Source: Paralvinella palmiformis (Eukaryota; Annelida; Polychaeta; Terebellida; Alvinellidae). Taken from it: a stretch of 64,000 nucleotides of DNA. The translations under genes and the position numbers were made by a program. This document shows positions 53,821 to 64,000 of this stretch, piece by piece; the first letter of the stretch is position 1, and the number at the start of each line of letters is the position of its first letter. The notes beneath the pieces are model-generated. The model ran no database searches. It was given only the letters and a program-made list of their open reading frames with translations, and had not been told where the DNA came from. Where the stretch lies: positions 354,001 through 418,000 of the forward strand of contig JAODUP010000471.1 of assembly GCA_025642065.1 (NCBI GenBank), written 5' to 3'.

Positions 53821-55515
53821 CGAAATGGCGTCAAATAGAAATGTCCACCAAACTGAAGCTAATCCTCTCGTGTAATCTAATTAGAATTATGTTTGTGTAA
53901 TTATATTAATCCTTCACGGAGTTTGTGACTTTTATGATTGTTGACAATGTTTGGCCAAACATTGTCCTCTAGAGACTTCTAATTTCTGACGTTTAGCCTC
54001 GTTATCCAACAATCAATAATACCCCCACAAACTGAAACAGACCAAGTTCACCGTCGTATGGCTTCGGTATTTATCATTAGTCACTCGATATTCAGTAATA
54101 TAAAGCTATTGCTACATGTTGTGTATTATAATCGATATATAGTAAGCTGTCGCGACGACCAACTGTCTTAAAGAAATCGTCTTTTTTATAATAAAATTAT
54201 TCTTCTTCTGGTTCGCAGTTGGGTTTTATTGCGAGAACCAGACCCTGGCTTTCAAGACCGCCTGGTGTTAGGGAGTACGCGAGGTGATCGCAATTGAAAT
54301 GTTCTACCGAGTCCGATTTATGCATGCGCAGAAGAATACAATTTTTAGGACAGTGTATTTTCTTTATTCTCTTAATAAGAAAATCATTATCTAGTAGACA
54401 TTGTCGTCTGAGTGGGTCGGAGTGCTATCGTATGTTTGTGATATCTGGGCCATCAAACAAAAACTATTTAGTTATTTACAAAACGCCATGCATTAGCTAA
54501 ACCAATAAACAAACTGTTAATGTGTTTGGTCAAGATGGCTTTTAAGAGTGTAGCTATAAACCACAATACAGTGAAGTTTCACTATCACGAATCTGGCTGG
54601 TGCGCGTAGTCGTAATGCGCAGAGCTACCAGAAGAGTACCCCCTCCTACATTATGCGTTTTGTCAACGTAAGGACATTAAAATAATGGCGTGAACTAAAC
54701 ACCGAGAGGATGTAGGTGGCTGTTTTTGTTGTCTCGATTTACAAACCGAATACTTCACAGATATATATTTGATCCTTCTATAAGGATGGTCGGTTATTAT
54801 ATATCTTCTTTGAATAAGCATTTCATTGTCCGAATTCCAACAGGATTTAGCAGATTATCTGATTGTTTATTTGTGTGGTTGCCGCAATTCCAAGCAAGCA
54901 CACCTCGAAAAGTTGGCGCCGACTAGAAGTTAACTAGATCTGACTTTCTCAGAATATATGACGTTTAGGATAGATCAGTGAAGTGCTTTGGATTATTACC
55001 ACTTTGATAGAAATATGCCAGATCGGCTTCTGTGGACATACATTCCAAGAAGCTATTAAGTGGACACTTTAACGTGGTATTACGTTATGGCGGATATCTT
55101 TAAACAGAGGGTGAACTGTTCGGCATTTATTCGCATAATTCGTATTTCAGTTGAAGTACTTCAATCGTTTGGATAGTCTTCACATTCGGGTAAGATACAT
55201 ACAGGCTGTTAAAATAAATCATTATAAGATTGATATCGGTCGCTGCAAAATTTATTCACGGCGCTAATTGTATAATGCTCGTATTTATACAGATTATTCC
55301 GCATTTATGAATATGATTATGCTGCCAGATAAATGGAATATAGAATGATTTCAATGCTTTGATTCGTCCCCTTTCTCCATTATCATATTATGAACGTGTT
55401 ACAGACAGACACGTCACGATTTGTAGCAGTTAGTAGTGTTACTACTGCCTAATTAAGACGACCAATCTCTTATCCCCACACTGATACCCGTTCCCTGTAG
55501 ATAAGTACGCCATAA

Positions 55516-55519
<4 letters not shown>

Positions 55520-55553
<34 letters not shown>
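55520..55553. repeat. (TA)n microsatellite
   Basis: TA run. Confidence 0.9.
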
Positions 55554-55555
<2 letters not shown>

Positions 55556-56374
55556 CACATACAATAACACCTCCCTAAATGGAACCTTCATTGAGCCTAC
55601 TTCAATCGGCCGTCCATTTGATGTAAGTACCCACACCTAGCTACGTTTTTTATAATGAATTAATCTGCTTTAATCCCAATTATACACTGAAGGTTTGTGA
55701 GTCAGTAATCGACACTCCCCCGACTCACGAATGTCGGGTATCAAATTGCTGGTCGGCTTAAACTGTGAAGTATTTCACGACACTTCTTTATATCAGAACA
55801 TTGATATTTTTTCTCACCACGTTCTTTACTTAGCCCGACGTGTAGCAATGCCACATTACGTCTGCTGTCTTTCGGCGACACAACACCCTGACGTCGTTTC
55901 CTCGCAGCTAACACATTAATCGATCCTTAACTGTGTAGTCGGTTATGTCGGATTTGTCTTTTTGTAAACAGTCAATACGTTCTCGTCGTCTAACAATTAA
56001 ACCAATCGATCAAGTGATACTCGAACTGGTAAGTATGGCGATCAATGGCAGGTCAAGGATTACGCTGACAAATACCAACCCTCATACAGACTAGGTCGCG
56101 AAGGACATGTTTATCTGTTTGCCGTGAACACCGCGAGGTGTCGCTTAATTGTGTTTGGCGGCGTTTTTTTCTTCCCCCTTTCTTCTAAATGTTACACCCG
56201 TGTTTATTGTGGAGTCAGTGAGGTCTGTTTTGGGGTTCTGCCAAAGTTAGGGACGTTGTGTCTTAAGATAAAATATTACTGGGAGCTTTCGATGGCTGAT
56301 ACAATATTTTATGAGTTGGTGTAACCTGAACAAATAAGTAAGTGAAAGGCCTTTGAATTATTTTATTTCGAAAC

Positions 56375-56377
<3 letters not shown>

Positions 56378-56411
<34 letters not shown>
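56378..56411. repeat. (TA)n microsatellite
   Basis: TA run. Confidence 0.9.
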
Positions 56412-56412
<1 letters not shown>

Positions 56413-57263
56413 ATAGCTGGTAGAATGTTTCAAATCGAGCATTTATAGAGATAAGCCTGTTTTTGTACTGATGTTCTTGAGATCTCCAGTAGTTCAGAGA
56501 TTGACTTACCTCCGTACCAATGTTAACACACAATTCATCTCGTAAAACAAGCTTTCATTTATGTCCAAGTCAACAAACACAGGAAATAGTCAGATGGGAG
56601 TAGGGACATTGGTACCGGAGACTTTTGGTCAGTCATTTTAGCCAAAGAATCATTGGATGACGAATGATTGACATGTATCGTTGGTAAAGTTTTCTTCATG
56701 CTAACATTTTGATGAAAATGACGTTAACGTTTCCTTTTGGTAAGAAAACTACTAAACGTGAAATAATTCCCCACACCAAAGTCTTTTTTCACGCCTGAGC
56801 TCGGACACATACGTGTATCGGTGTAGTTCTAGGTGCGTGATTTCCTGAGTAACTGTTAGTTTGTCCAGATCTCCGCAACAATCGATATTAACACAACGGC
56901 TGAATATTAATTGCTGGAGTTCTTCTCAAATGACAGCCCCCCACCCCCTCATGGCATAGAACAGACAAAGCATACCTAGCTACTAGTCAATATCTAGTAA
57001 TTCTTTGTGTTGTTATGGTGCGGATTAAGGCATGACAGAATGGAGTGTCAGAACAAGTAATACAATGCTCCACTTGTTTGTGTGTGTGTATACACACACA
57101 CACATATTTATATACACATATATATATATATATATATATAATAACCATGTCGATACGTGCCGTCCTTAAGCCTCTCCAGCGGCTTATACCACTAGTAATA
57201 AGATAATTTATCATAGCCAGTGCATGACAATAAATATATTATTTCGTTTATTAATGTTTACAG

Positions 57264-57429
57264 TGCTGCCTTTGAGACATACCTACGCTCTTCACTGGTG
57301 AAACGAGAACCCGCGATAGAGACATCGGAATATCTCGAAGCTGTGAAGCGTCTTTCCATCGGAAACATCGCTGCACCATTATTGCTATAACACTGTATCT
57401 GCGTTGACCAGCTGGACGTTCTCACTGCC
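57264..57429 (+). other. Probable 5' UTR exon part of the orphan gene
   Basis: A plausible acceptor (TTAATGTTTACAG, AG at 57262-57263) precedes sequence of higher GC content leading to the ATG at 57430. If real, the gene has at least one upstream non-coding exon not identified here. Confidence 0.35.
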
Positions 57430-58581
57430 ATGGATAATCCGCAGATAAAAGAGCGCAGCTACCGCAACGTGCACATGATGAGGCTGAAAAATCAGCGAGA
57501 AAATCGCCTCCTCTACGAGAAACTCTACAGCAAACAAGGCCTGCACACGTCGTATATGAACGAGCTGAACGCCGTCACCAGAGAACAAGAGAGAATCCGG
57601 GAAGAGTTGTCCCGGATCCGTAAGACGATGACCACCACTTGGGGCACGTTGCCAACACGGGAGCAGCCGCAATCGGATCAGACGGATTCTAGGCGTCCGG
57701 GGAGACTCGACGGGGACCGAACTGCTCCCGGACAGAGGTTAAGAGAGAAGAAGAGGAGAAAGCGAGCGAATCGTCGCCGTACCAACGAGACGATGTCCAA
57801 TAAGGTCCGGTCGACCGACGACGTCAGCCTCCGAGGTGCCGATCCGGGACTAGAAGGCAACAGGAACGAGAGAAGGGAGGAGCGGCGTGAGACGGAGACG
57901 CTGACACTACCGTCTTTGAGCGACGAGATCGGAACAGGCGACTGCGAGATGGAAGACGCCAACCAGCGACTCGCCAACGGCTTGGAGTCTCTGGATATCT
58001 TGGCCACGAAGACGACGGGGACCAAACGGAGCAACCAAGACGTTCTCTCCGAGAAGAACCTCGGCCAAGCCAAAGGAAAGATTATGAAGCGATTAGCCGG
58101 CGCCGACGACAACCATCAGCCGTCGTCGATGGCGACTTCAACGTCGACGAAACCGAACGTCGTCGGAGATAAAGTGAGGAAAACGAACAGGAAGCCGATA
58201 CTTACGCCGATAGAAGAAACGCAACAGGAAGAGGCTGTAGGCATGGAATGTATACCCGAGGAGGAGGTTGGCACCAAGAAGGCCTTCAGTGAGGGCGACT
58301 CGCTAGAGACGACGACGTCGAGGAAAGCTCAGAAGAAACGACGCAACTCCGAATCGAACGCTTTCGATTCGTCCAAGTATAACCCGGACGGCTCGGTAAG
58401 GACCGTACACGTATTGCCCGACATGAAGACTCGAATGAAGGAGGCTCGTAAGGCGAGATACATCCGACATAAGGAGCCGATGGACAGGGAAAGGGAGCTG
58501 TCAATATCGGAGATACTCGGGAAGGAGAGCAAGGACAAGGAACACATGGCATCCGAAACCTTGGACAGTACGGAACACTGA
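57430..58581 (+). CDS. Uncharacterised charged coiled-coil protein, 383 codons, intronless
   Basis: Single open frame with a strong start context (GCCATGG) and far higher GC content than its surroundings. The antisense open frames over it lack any recognisable motif and look like by-products of its GC-rich codons. Residues about 12-68 form a charged helix or coiled coil (MMRLKNQRENRLLYEKLYSK; VTREQERIREELSRIRK). The middle is disordered, rich in Arg, Lys, Glu, Asp, Ser and Thr, with basic runs (REKKRRKRANRRR) that could act as nuclear localisation signals. The C-terminal part has a more ordered block (SVRTVHVLPDMKTRMKEARK then RELSISEILGKE). The N-terminal TREQ..REL pattern faintly recalls vertebrate CCDC190 (LTREQRQLQKEL), which I could not test. 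No enzyme motif, signal peptide or membrane segment was seen. Function is unknown; that it is a real gene is likely from its length, base composition and start context. Confidence 0.7.
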   Translation: MDNPQIKERSYRNVHMMRLKNQRENRLLYEKLYSKQGLHTSYMNELNAVTREQERIREELSRIRKTMTTTWGTLPTREQPQSDQTDSRRPGRLDGDRTAPGQRLREKKRRKRANRRRTNETMSNKVRSTDDVSLRGADPGLEGNRNERREERRETETLTLPSLSDEIGTGDCEMEDANQRLANGLESLDILATKTTGTKRSNQDVLSEKNLGQAKGKIMKRLAGADDNHQPSSMATSTSTKPNVVGDKVRKTNRKPILTPIEETQQEEAVGMECIPEEEVGTKKAFSEGDSLETTTSRKAQKKRRNSESNAFDSSKYNPDGSVRTVHVLPDMKTRMKEARKARYIRHKEPMDRERELSISEILGKESKDKEHMASETLDSTEH

Positions 58582-58584
58582 CAT

Positions 58585-58630
58585 GTGAGTGTGTGTGTGT
58601 GCACGTACGTACGTAAGTACGTGCGCGCGG
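58585..58630. repeat. (GT)n and ACGT-rich run
   Basis: GTGTGTGTGTGT followed by CACGTACGTACGTAAGTACG, just after the stop of the orphan gene. Confidence 0.85.
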
Positions 58631-58989
58631 GTACAACCGAGCTAACTATGGGATCCAATCAGGTCAAAATATTAGCGTAAATCGCTTTAGGATTGATGAA
58701 GTGGACTTAATACACGACGTTCTGTCATCCCTCATTGAGAATTGTCTCCGTATATACCCGTACAATACAGTACGGACTGACTCGGTTACGGCTAATAACT
58801 GCTGTTCAGACGTGGCCTCGCCCAGATAGTTTACCATCGATATTTGAGTTAGATCATCGAAAGAGTTCGCCGAAAGAAATCAAATCTCGGTTTGGATTAA
58901 TTCTTTAGCTGATTACGATATTGTATGTCATCTGTTTTACATAAAATTAATCAACCGTTGGTAGTAAGATGTGAGTGAGTGAGTGAGTG

Positions 58990-59125
58990 AGTGGTTTGTT
59001 ACAGTTGGGATATATAGCCGAGGGATGAATCCACAGAAAAACATTCCACAAACACATCGGATTCGAACCTATAAGCTGGAGGTTTGCAGCACAACGCTAT
59101 AACCACTGCGCTATCGGAGCGCTCT
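58990..59125 (-). mobile_element. tRNA-derived SINE family C, minus-strand copy
   Basis: Minus-strand reading: AGCGCTCCGATAGCGCAGTG, GTTATAGCGTTGTGCTGCAA, then B-box AGGTTCGAATCCGATG and about 60 bp of body. The head resembles a tRNA, but the acceptor half does not pair, so it is a SINE. A related, more decayed copy lies at about 63240-63395. Confidence 0.65.
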
Positions 59126-59157
59126 GGTGGTAACAAGAAAATTATATAATAAATTAA

Positions 59158-59185
59158 TTTATATATATATATATATATATATATT
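59158..59185. repeat. (TA)n microsatellite
   Basis: TA run. Confidence 0.9.
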
Positions 59186-59316
59186 GATATACGGAATACA
59201 TGTGATATACGATTAGTTTTCAGAGAACTATACTGATACAAATGTGATAACGAAATGTTCGTAATTGCGTGTCATCAGACGAAGCCGAGCAGGTGAGATG
59301 CCAATCAACATTTCTT

Positions 59317-59322
59317 AATAAA
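59317..59322 (+). terminator. Candidate polyadenylation signal of the orphan gene
   Basis: AATAAA in CTTAATAAAACTGTG, about 735 bp after the stop at 58581. The SINE at 58990 would then lie in its 3' UTR in antisense. Confidence 0.35.
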
Positions 59323-60228
59323 ACTGTGTTCTAATGTAAACTCGTTTGTTTGGAGAAGAGCCGCGTTTGTTGCCGTGGTATTGATTAGGTGATATGCGAG
59401 GCTTTGGGCACTGAATTAGACAAAGGTATACGGATTGGTAGGTAGGAATTGTTTATTTTGGGCCACGTTGCTATGGTGAAAAATTAATACCTAAAAAGTG
59501 GCTGAAATTAGAGCCGCCATTGTTCAACACGTAGGCCATAACATACGGTGTATTACTGACAATATTGCGTCGAATATAGCAAATGGCTTGATTATTGTAG
59601 GCGAATTTAAATTCTAAACCGTTTATGGAAATGAGCGAGGAACTTTGTATTTAACTTCTGTGCTAGTCACAGATGTGATCACTGCCCAGAAAAAAGATAA
59701 TTAAATAAAACAATACATGTGTACACAGCATATGTAGACAAACAAACTTTGTTGTGTGTGTGTGTGTGCACACACATAAATGAGATAGTCAAATGAGGTA
59801 GTCCACAGACACATATGAACAAATGAATTGGGTTTTTTGTGTGTGTATTACCCATGCACACACACATATCTCCTATTTCTACCGACATAGTCAATAATAA
59901 TGTGATTGATTGACCTGTTTAGTGTTAGTTCTGGTCACATCTGAATGTATAAATGACGGAGGAGCTGAAGTGATCAGATACACCCCCCCCCCATATATGC
60001 AGTTCAGTTCAATGTTACAGTTTGTTTCCACCTTTATCAATTTACACAAAAAAACATTGCATGATAAAGAATAATCTTATTACTACCATACTGAATTGGT
60101 GTGGAATTAAAACAAAATGTTAAGTAACAGCTTTGTTTAGATAGAAATCCTGCAACGCAGCAAAAATTCAAGTAAACCTCCAAAAAGACAAGAAACGTAA
60201 TACGCTGTTTAAAATAATTTATTTATCC
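59323..60228. other. Intergenic sequence between two convergent genes
   Basis: Unremarkable AT-rich DNA with GT and CA runs near 59755-59776 and 59840-59870. Nothing else was recognised. Confidence 0.5.
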
Positions 60229-60234
60229 TTTATT
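60229..60234 (-). terminator. Candidate polyadenylation signal of UHMK1
   Basis: Minus-strand AATAAA in TAAAATAAAGGATAAATAAATT, about 455 bp past the UHMK1 stop. Another minus-strand AATAAA is within 12 bp. Confidence 0.4.
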
Positions 60235-60450
60235 TTAAAAACAATTAATGTGTATCTGTCTATATATATATATATATATCTGTGTGTGTGTTTTTGTTTA
60301 TTGGTAAAACTATCACAGTTCTCACAGCAGCAGTTTGAGCAAATATAAAAATAATTTCACATCAATTATATATTGTGTACTGTACCAATTAAACAAGAGG
60401 AATGTTAATTTTAAGTCTGAGCCTTATACAAATGGATATATTTCACCTGT

Positions 60451-60452
<2 letters not shown>

Positions 60453-60502
<50 letters not shown>
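60453..60502. repeat. (TA)n(GT)n compound microsatellite
   Basis: TA run followed by GT run in the presumed UHMK1 3' UTR. Confidence 0.9.
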
Positions 60503-60503
<1 letters not shown>

Positions 60504-60646
60504 ACAGTTAATCTGTATAATCCGGTAATATGTATAACTGCCTAAACTTTTCACGTAATACGTCTATTGCTAACTGAGATTTAATACAAATTACCTGAAC
60601 ATTTCAGGTAATATACATATTACCTGATTTAATATAGATTAACTGT

Positions 60647-60650
<4 letters not shown>

Positions 60651-60687
<37 letters not shown>
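60651..60687. repeat. (TA)n run directly abutting the UHMK1 stop codon
   Basis: About 18 TA units end at 60686-60687; the stop TGA (minus strand) occupies 60690-60688. Confidence 0.95.
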
Positions 60688-60688
<1 letters not shown>

Positions 60689-63600
60689 CAGAAGTAAGTT
60701 TGAGATCTGAAGTCATCGACAGAGAAGTAAGTTACAATAACGTTATGATGGTTATAAACTCTGTGACATAACTTGCTGTAAGCTAGTTCAGCTTGTTGCC
60801 AGGAACCATATTCTAAGTACGCCTGCAAGCAAACATTATTACCAATATACATCATGCCTTATTATACTTAAACGTGATATAAATAGTGGCTTCTTCACGA
60901 AAACAAATTAATAAGACACACTAGACTGGCAGAGAGAAAAATGCAGATTATGAAAGGCAGATAAACAGACAGATTGAAATAAATATGTAGAGGGCCACAG
61001 ACAGACATACATACAGAGAGACAGACAGACAGGAGATGGCTGGGAAGACAAGTTGTAGGAAACAAGACACAAAATTACTTACTTTACCAGCACCATCTCC
61101 AGATCTTGGTATAACACACGTTACTATGTTACCATATTTCTGACATTCTTCTCGTAACTCAACCTCCATATCTGTATAGATCAAGAAATGCGTTATCATA
61201 CTTAGCAACAAGACCTATCCGATTATTGTCAATATAATAATGTTTGTCAGGTAAGCTGAGAATAAAAAAAACATGTATATAATAATTGTTGGTGGACACA
61301 AACACAGATACAGAAAGGAGGGGGGGAGGGTGTGGAGATAGTCTGGTTCTATCCATTACACAGCAGTATCAGATATAAAGAGGGAGGTGCTGCTTCCGAT
61401 TATTATTACTGGAGATATTAAATTTTTGATGACCTTCAAAGGGTTCATACACATTTTTTTAAACTAATACAACGCACAATCACATTTCAAAATCACAAAT
61501 ATACGCACACAAAATATGTATATAACTAGGCTAGCTAGCTTGTCATCAGATTTATGATTTAAGGCATCATTGATAAAAATCACAAATATGATTTCATGTA
61601 TTGTCACAAGTAATATACAGGTCTTAGTCAAGTATTATTGTTCAAATGATTTAGGTTTTTCTTCTAAACATCTGACAGCTCCCTTCAGTTCAGCGAGTTT
61701 AGTCCCCGTATTTTTGGCACTACGACAACTGGCATTCGATTTAATAAGAAATGCCAGTTGACTCAGCTTTTTCTGCCAGCTTATGGGCATCGTCCTGAAG
61801 TGAGCTGATCACTTTGCTCATCACTTTGGCATTAATTTCCTCAGGCATTGCTTTTCTCTTCAATGCATAAGCTGATTTGACCGTAGATTTCTGCATCTCA
61901 TCTAAGTACACCATGTACCGTTTCCGACCACTGCCAGCAGAAGCCAGCAATTCTTTTGTCACCACCAGATTGTCGATACTACTGATGTGGACCATGTGGT
62001 CATGGATGGAATGCTGCACAATGAAAGAGGCCCCTTTAATTTTATTGGGATAAGATATTTATTTCCAAAATGGTTGTAACGACCCTTTTAGACCTTCTTT
62101 TGAGCAATTCTGCTATACCACATGTCGACCAATTGATAAATATGAATGTCCAATTTCCAGGACTTTCAAGCACCCCTACAGAAATTCCAGGACTTTCCAG
62201 GCCTGGAATCCAAATTTTCAAATTCCAGGACTTTCCAGGTTTTCAAGGACCTGTGATATGGAAGTATTATTATCTCAAAGTCCAACCCGAAATAATAATA
62301 AGGAGAAATAACATCCCACATAATATACGCTTCCGTTGTATATTGGACTACTTTATATAAGATGATGATGGTCCAGATGATTGGTATCTTATGGCCACTT
62401 CTGAGCACCTGGTAGGCTAAATGGGTCAAACTTTATATAAGTTATCCTAGATGTCCTAAGCAGATTGTCAATACTTAACATTCCATAAAACACAGTTAGC
62501 ACTTTTTAAATATTGGCATTTTTGATACACTAGAAGTCCGATATGATGTGTATTGTTCATCATTTTAGTTAAAAAGATAACTTCTGTTTTACAAAATGGC
62601 CTTAACTTTTATGTTAATACACTATAATTTCTAGAGTTCTGTTTAGGCCAAAAATATCAAAATGATGTGTTAGGTTTTTTCAGACAATTTTCTGGTCAAC
62701 AGAAGGTGTGCTTTATACATGGAAAATTACAGTATTGATAAAACATCCAATATGAAAGACAAAGGACACAGTTGATACAAGAGATTATTGTCATTAGTAG
62801 CGGATTATTCGGTGACCACATCGGGTAGATGAGTTTAAACAACAACTGTTAAAGTCTACAACTCTACAATAGATACCCTCACTGTGTGTTTTGTTAGTGC
62901 ACACATCATCCCATCAGGGGCGCCTCCATGGTCTAGTGGTAGCGTGTTGGACCACAGATCATTACCACCCATGTTCGAATCTCGGTGTGGGCATATCTGA
63001 AGGTTGTTTCGTCTTTGACTTCACTTCATTATCTTCGGAGGTCGCTCGGCCCATTTAGCCTACCATGTCCACAAAAGTGGCCGTAAAACATCAATCATCA
63101 TCATCCCATCAGATACCCAAGACCCGGGTTCACACACCATTGTTATTTATATCTCGTGTCAGTAGCGTCTCACTTTTCGAGCCTACATCTGATCAGCATC
63201 CAGAAGAGTACAAAGGTCATATTAGAGCAGCCGCGAGAGTGGCTGCTTTGTTCAATCTCGGCACGGATCACATTTGGGACGTATCACCAGTTGGGGACTA
63301 TCTAAGGAAATACCCCACAGAAAATACCAGGATCTGAAACCTAACCTCAAGGTTTGTAGCACAGTGATCTAACAACTGCACTGCAGAAGCCACCCTCCAT
63401 TAGGTGCCACATTGTGGACTCGTTTTCACGGGTACAACTAATGTGTGTGTGTGTATATTGTACATATTTTACCTTGATATTTCTCACTGTTTGCAAGTCC
63501 TTCCATCTCTATGACATTTATTAAGCGTATTATTGGACTGTGTAACACACAGAGGTCCTCAAAACTTGGAACTAAAACAGATAAATATGGTAACATCAGC

Positions 63601-63791
63601 CGGGTAAAAACCTCTATGGTAGCATTTGACATTAGATGCAGGTGTAACAGCCGTGTGAGCAAAAAGTATCAAAAAATAATATGAACCGATATAAAATCAT
63701 ATATAAATAATAAGAAAAGAAATACCAACCATAATTAGTGTTGAGAAATTCATGCTGCAGAGCTTCTTCAGCCGACCATCTTTGGCTAATA
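60688..63791 (-). CDS. UHMK1: UHMK1 / KIS kinase, 3' part (4 exons in window)
   Basis: A Ser/Thr kinase with a C-terminal U2AF-homology (UHM) domain; the vertebrate enzyme phosphorylates SF1 and stathmin. Exons in order: 63791-63730, 63571-63473, 61171-61083, 60822-60688 (stop). GT..AG sites and phases are consistent; the 5' part lies beyond the right edge. The first exon holds the end of the kinase C-lobe (QRWSAEEALQHEFLNTNY, compare human KRPSAE..LCNPFF). The next has the linker FEDLCVLHSPIIRLINVIEM (human EDLVMLPTPVLRLLNVLDD). The third has MEVELREECQKYGNIVTCVI (human EDVKEECQKYGPVVSLLV), and the last AYLEYGSWQQAELAYSKL and the end of the RRM-like fold. In the last exon CHRVYNHHNV replaces the human GRMFDGKFV, so the UHM Arg-X-Phe motif appears as Arg-X-Tyr. 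The large intron 61172-63472 contains repeats. Confidence 0.88.
61637..62019 (-). pseudogene. Unidentified multicopy-type protein fragment in a UHMK1 intron
   Basis: The frame 62019-61741 reads SGRKRYMVYLDEMQKSTVKS and INAKVMSKVISSLQDDAHKL, ending AEKAESTGISY before a stop. A shifted frame continues LIKSNASCRSAKNTGTKLAE. The charged helical end (AEKAE..LIKSNA.RR.AK) resembles C-terminal tails of multicopy invertebrate proteins. I cannot name the family. It lies on the same strand as UHMK1 but has no splice context. Confidence 0.4.
62153..62252. repeat. Repeats of AATTCCAGGACTTTCCAGG
   Basis: Three copies of AATTCCAGGACTTTC(C)AGG separated by short spacers, plus the reverse-type word CCAGGCCTGG. 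Such arrays occur at ends of hAT-like MITEs, but boundaries were not found. Confidence 0.6.
62362..62426 (-). mobile_element. SINE family A, tail fragment
   Basis: GATGATGATGG...GATTGGTATCTTATGGCCAC and TGGTAGGCTAAATGGG match the reverse complement of the family A tail; the head is absent. Confidence 0.65.
62917..63105 (+). mobile_element. SINE family A, full-length plus-strand copy
   Basis: GGGGCGCCTCCATGGTCTAG, A-box TGGTCTAGTGGTAGC, B-box ATGTTCGAATCTCGG, body GGGCATATCTGAAGGTTGTT and CGGAGGTCGCTCGGCCCATT, tail AAAACATCAATCATCATC. This is the best-preserved copy in the window and a good family reference. Confidence 0.9.
63240..63395 (-). mobile_element. SINE family C, decayed minus-strand copy
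   Basis: Minus-strand GCTTCTGCAGTGCAGTTGTT, GATCACTGTGCTACAAACCT then TGAGGTTAGGTTTCAGATCC matches the head of the SINE at 58990-59125; the body (ATACCAGGATCTG...CTATCTAAGG) is partly conserved. Confidence 0.5.
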
Positions 63792-64000
63792 CTAACAGAT
63801 AGACACCTATAATGATAATATAAATTATTAATTTTTCTACAGCTCACCTAGTATGGTGATGTGTTGCATATTTGTGGGTTTGAATACTGTAGTACACGTA
63901 CTCTGTGCTAGAAATAACCAACTGATAAGAGCCAATTTCTTACAAAATGCAGATCTTTATATCATATAACAATAAATAATTGTAATAATAATAATACATA

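Larger units (their letters stand above)
51420..57263. other. Intergenic region upstream of the orphan gene
   Basis: Mostly unique-looking AT-rich DNA with TA runs (55520-55553, 56378-56411, 57117-57141) and one SINE at 53527. A direct repeat of GTGTTGAAATTAGTTGTATT occurs near 51916 and 51944. TGCATGCGCAG at about 54321 resembles an NRF1 half site. No conserved exons were recognised. Confidence 0.5.

Noticed and set aside
57385..58658. Several long minus-strand open frames antisense to the orphan gene
   Set aside because: They arise from the GC-rich codons of the plus-strand gene, lack motifs and lack a good start context.
59055..59125. tRNA gene on the minus strand
   Set aside because: Good A and B boxes but no matching acceptor stem; it runs into a SINE body and a related copy exists at 63240.
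62930..62990. tRNA gene
   Set aside because: Same reasoning: tRNA-like head of SINE family A, repeated in several places with a common non-tRNA body.

Overview
The window is eukaryotic nuclear DNA. Its genes are split by many short GT..AG introns, it is AT-rich, and it is full of dinucleotide and tetranucleotide runs, tRNA-headed SINEs and decayed transposons. Protein similarity (recalled from the families, not searched) and the repeat types fit a lophotrochozoan invertebrate, most likely a mollusc. The species cannot be fixed from sequence alone.

Four conserved animal genes and one orphan gene are present. (1) 308-7669, plus strand: the 3' half of a MEGF9-like membrane receptor, with an FN3-like segment, laminin-type EGF modules, one transmembrane helix and a short conserved tail. 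It is followed by a probable 3' UTR of about 3.8 kb. (2) 11616-26749, minus strand: a complete 14-exon WDR46 (UTP7/BING4) gene of about 607 codons, a small-subunit processome protein, lying tail-to-tail with MEGF9. (3) 38808-47075, plus strand: a complete 11-exon CDC7 kinase gene of about 592 codons, with its kinase inserts and a Cys cluster before the APE region. (4) 57430-58581, plus strand: an intronless, GC-rich 383-codon reading frame with an N-terminal coiled coil, unassigned and perhaps CCDC190-like. (5) 60688-63791, minus strand: the 3' part of a UHMK1 (KIS) kinase gene, covering the end of the kinase domain and the UHM RNA-binding-like domain; its 5' part lies beyond the right edge.

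The 12 kb between WDR46 and CDC7 is a layered transposon graveyard. In order it holds a pogo/Tigger C-terminus, a hAT transposase remnant, I-clade LINE and SINE tails in both orientations, a 700 bp palindrome of microsatellites, CR1-like LINE pieces, a MULE transposase remnant, a small hAT-like element, and a hAT-like non-autonomous element with an 18 bp terminal inverted repeat and a near-perfect 8 bp target duplication. That last element ends 112 bp before the CDC7 start codon. A second repeat-rich interval (about 47.1-57.2 kb) carries LINE and SINE copies and a nearly perfect 49 bp palindrome. Introns of MEGF9, WDR46 and UHMK1 also carry transposon remnants.

The genes do not form a functional cluster. 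WDR46 (ribosome biogenesis), CDC7 (replication origin firing) and UHMK1 (splicing factor and stathmin kinase) are housekeeping or cell-cycle genes, and MEGF9 is a surface receptor. I found no CRISPR array, rRNA, true tRNA gene or new multi-gene system. The most unusual items are the structured repeats: the palindromic microsatellite block, the 49 bp palindrome, the double-hairpin LINE tail and the element next to CDC7.
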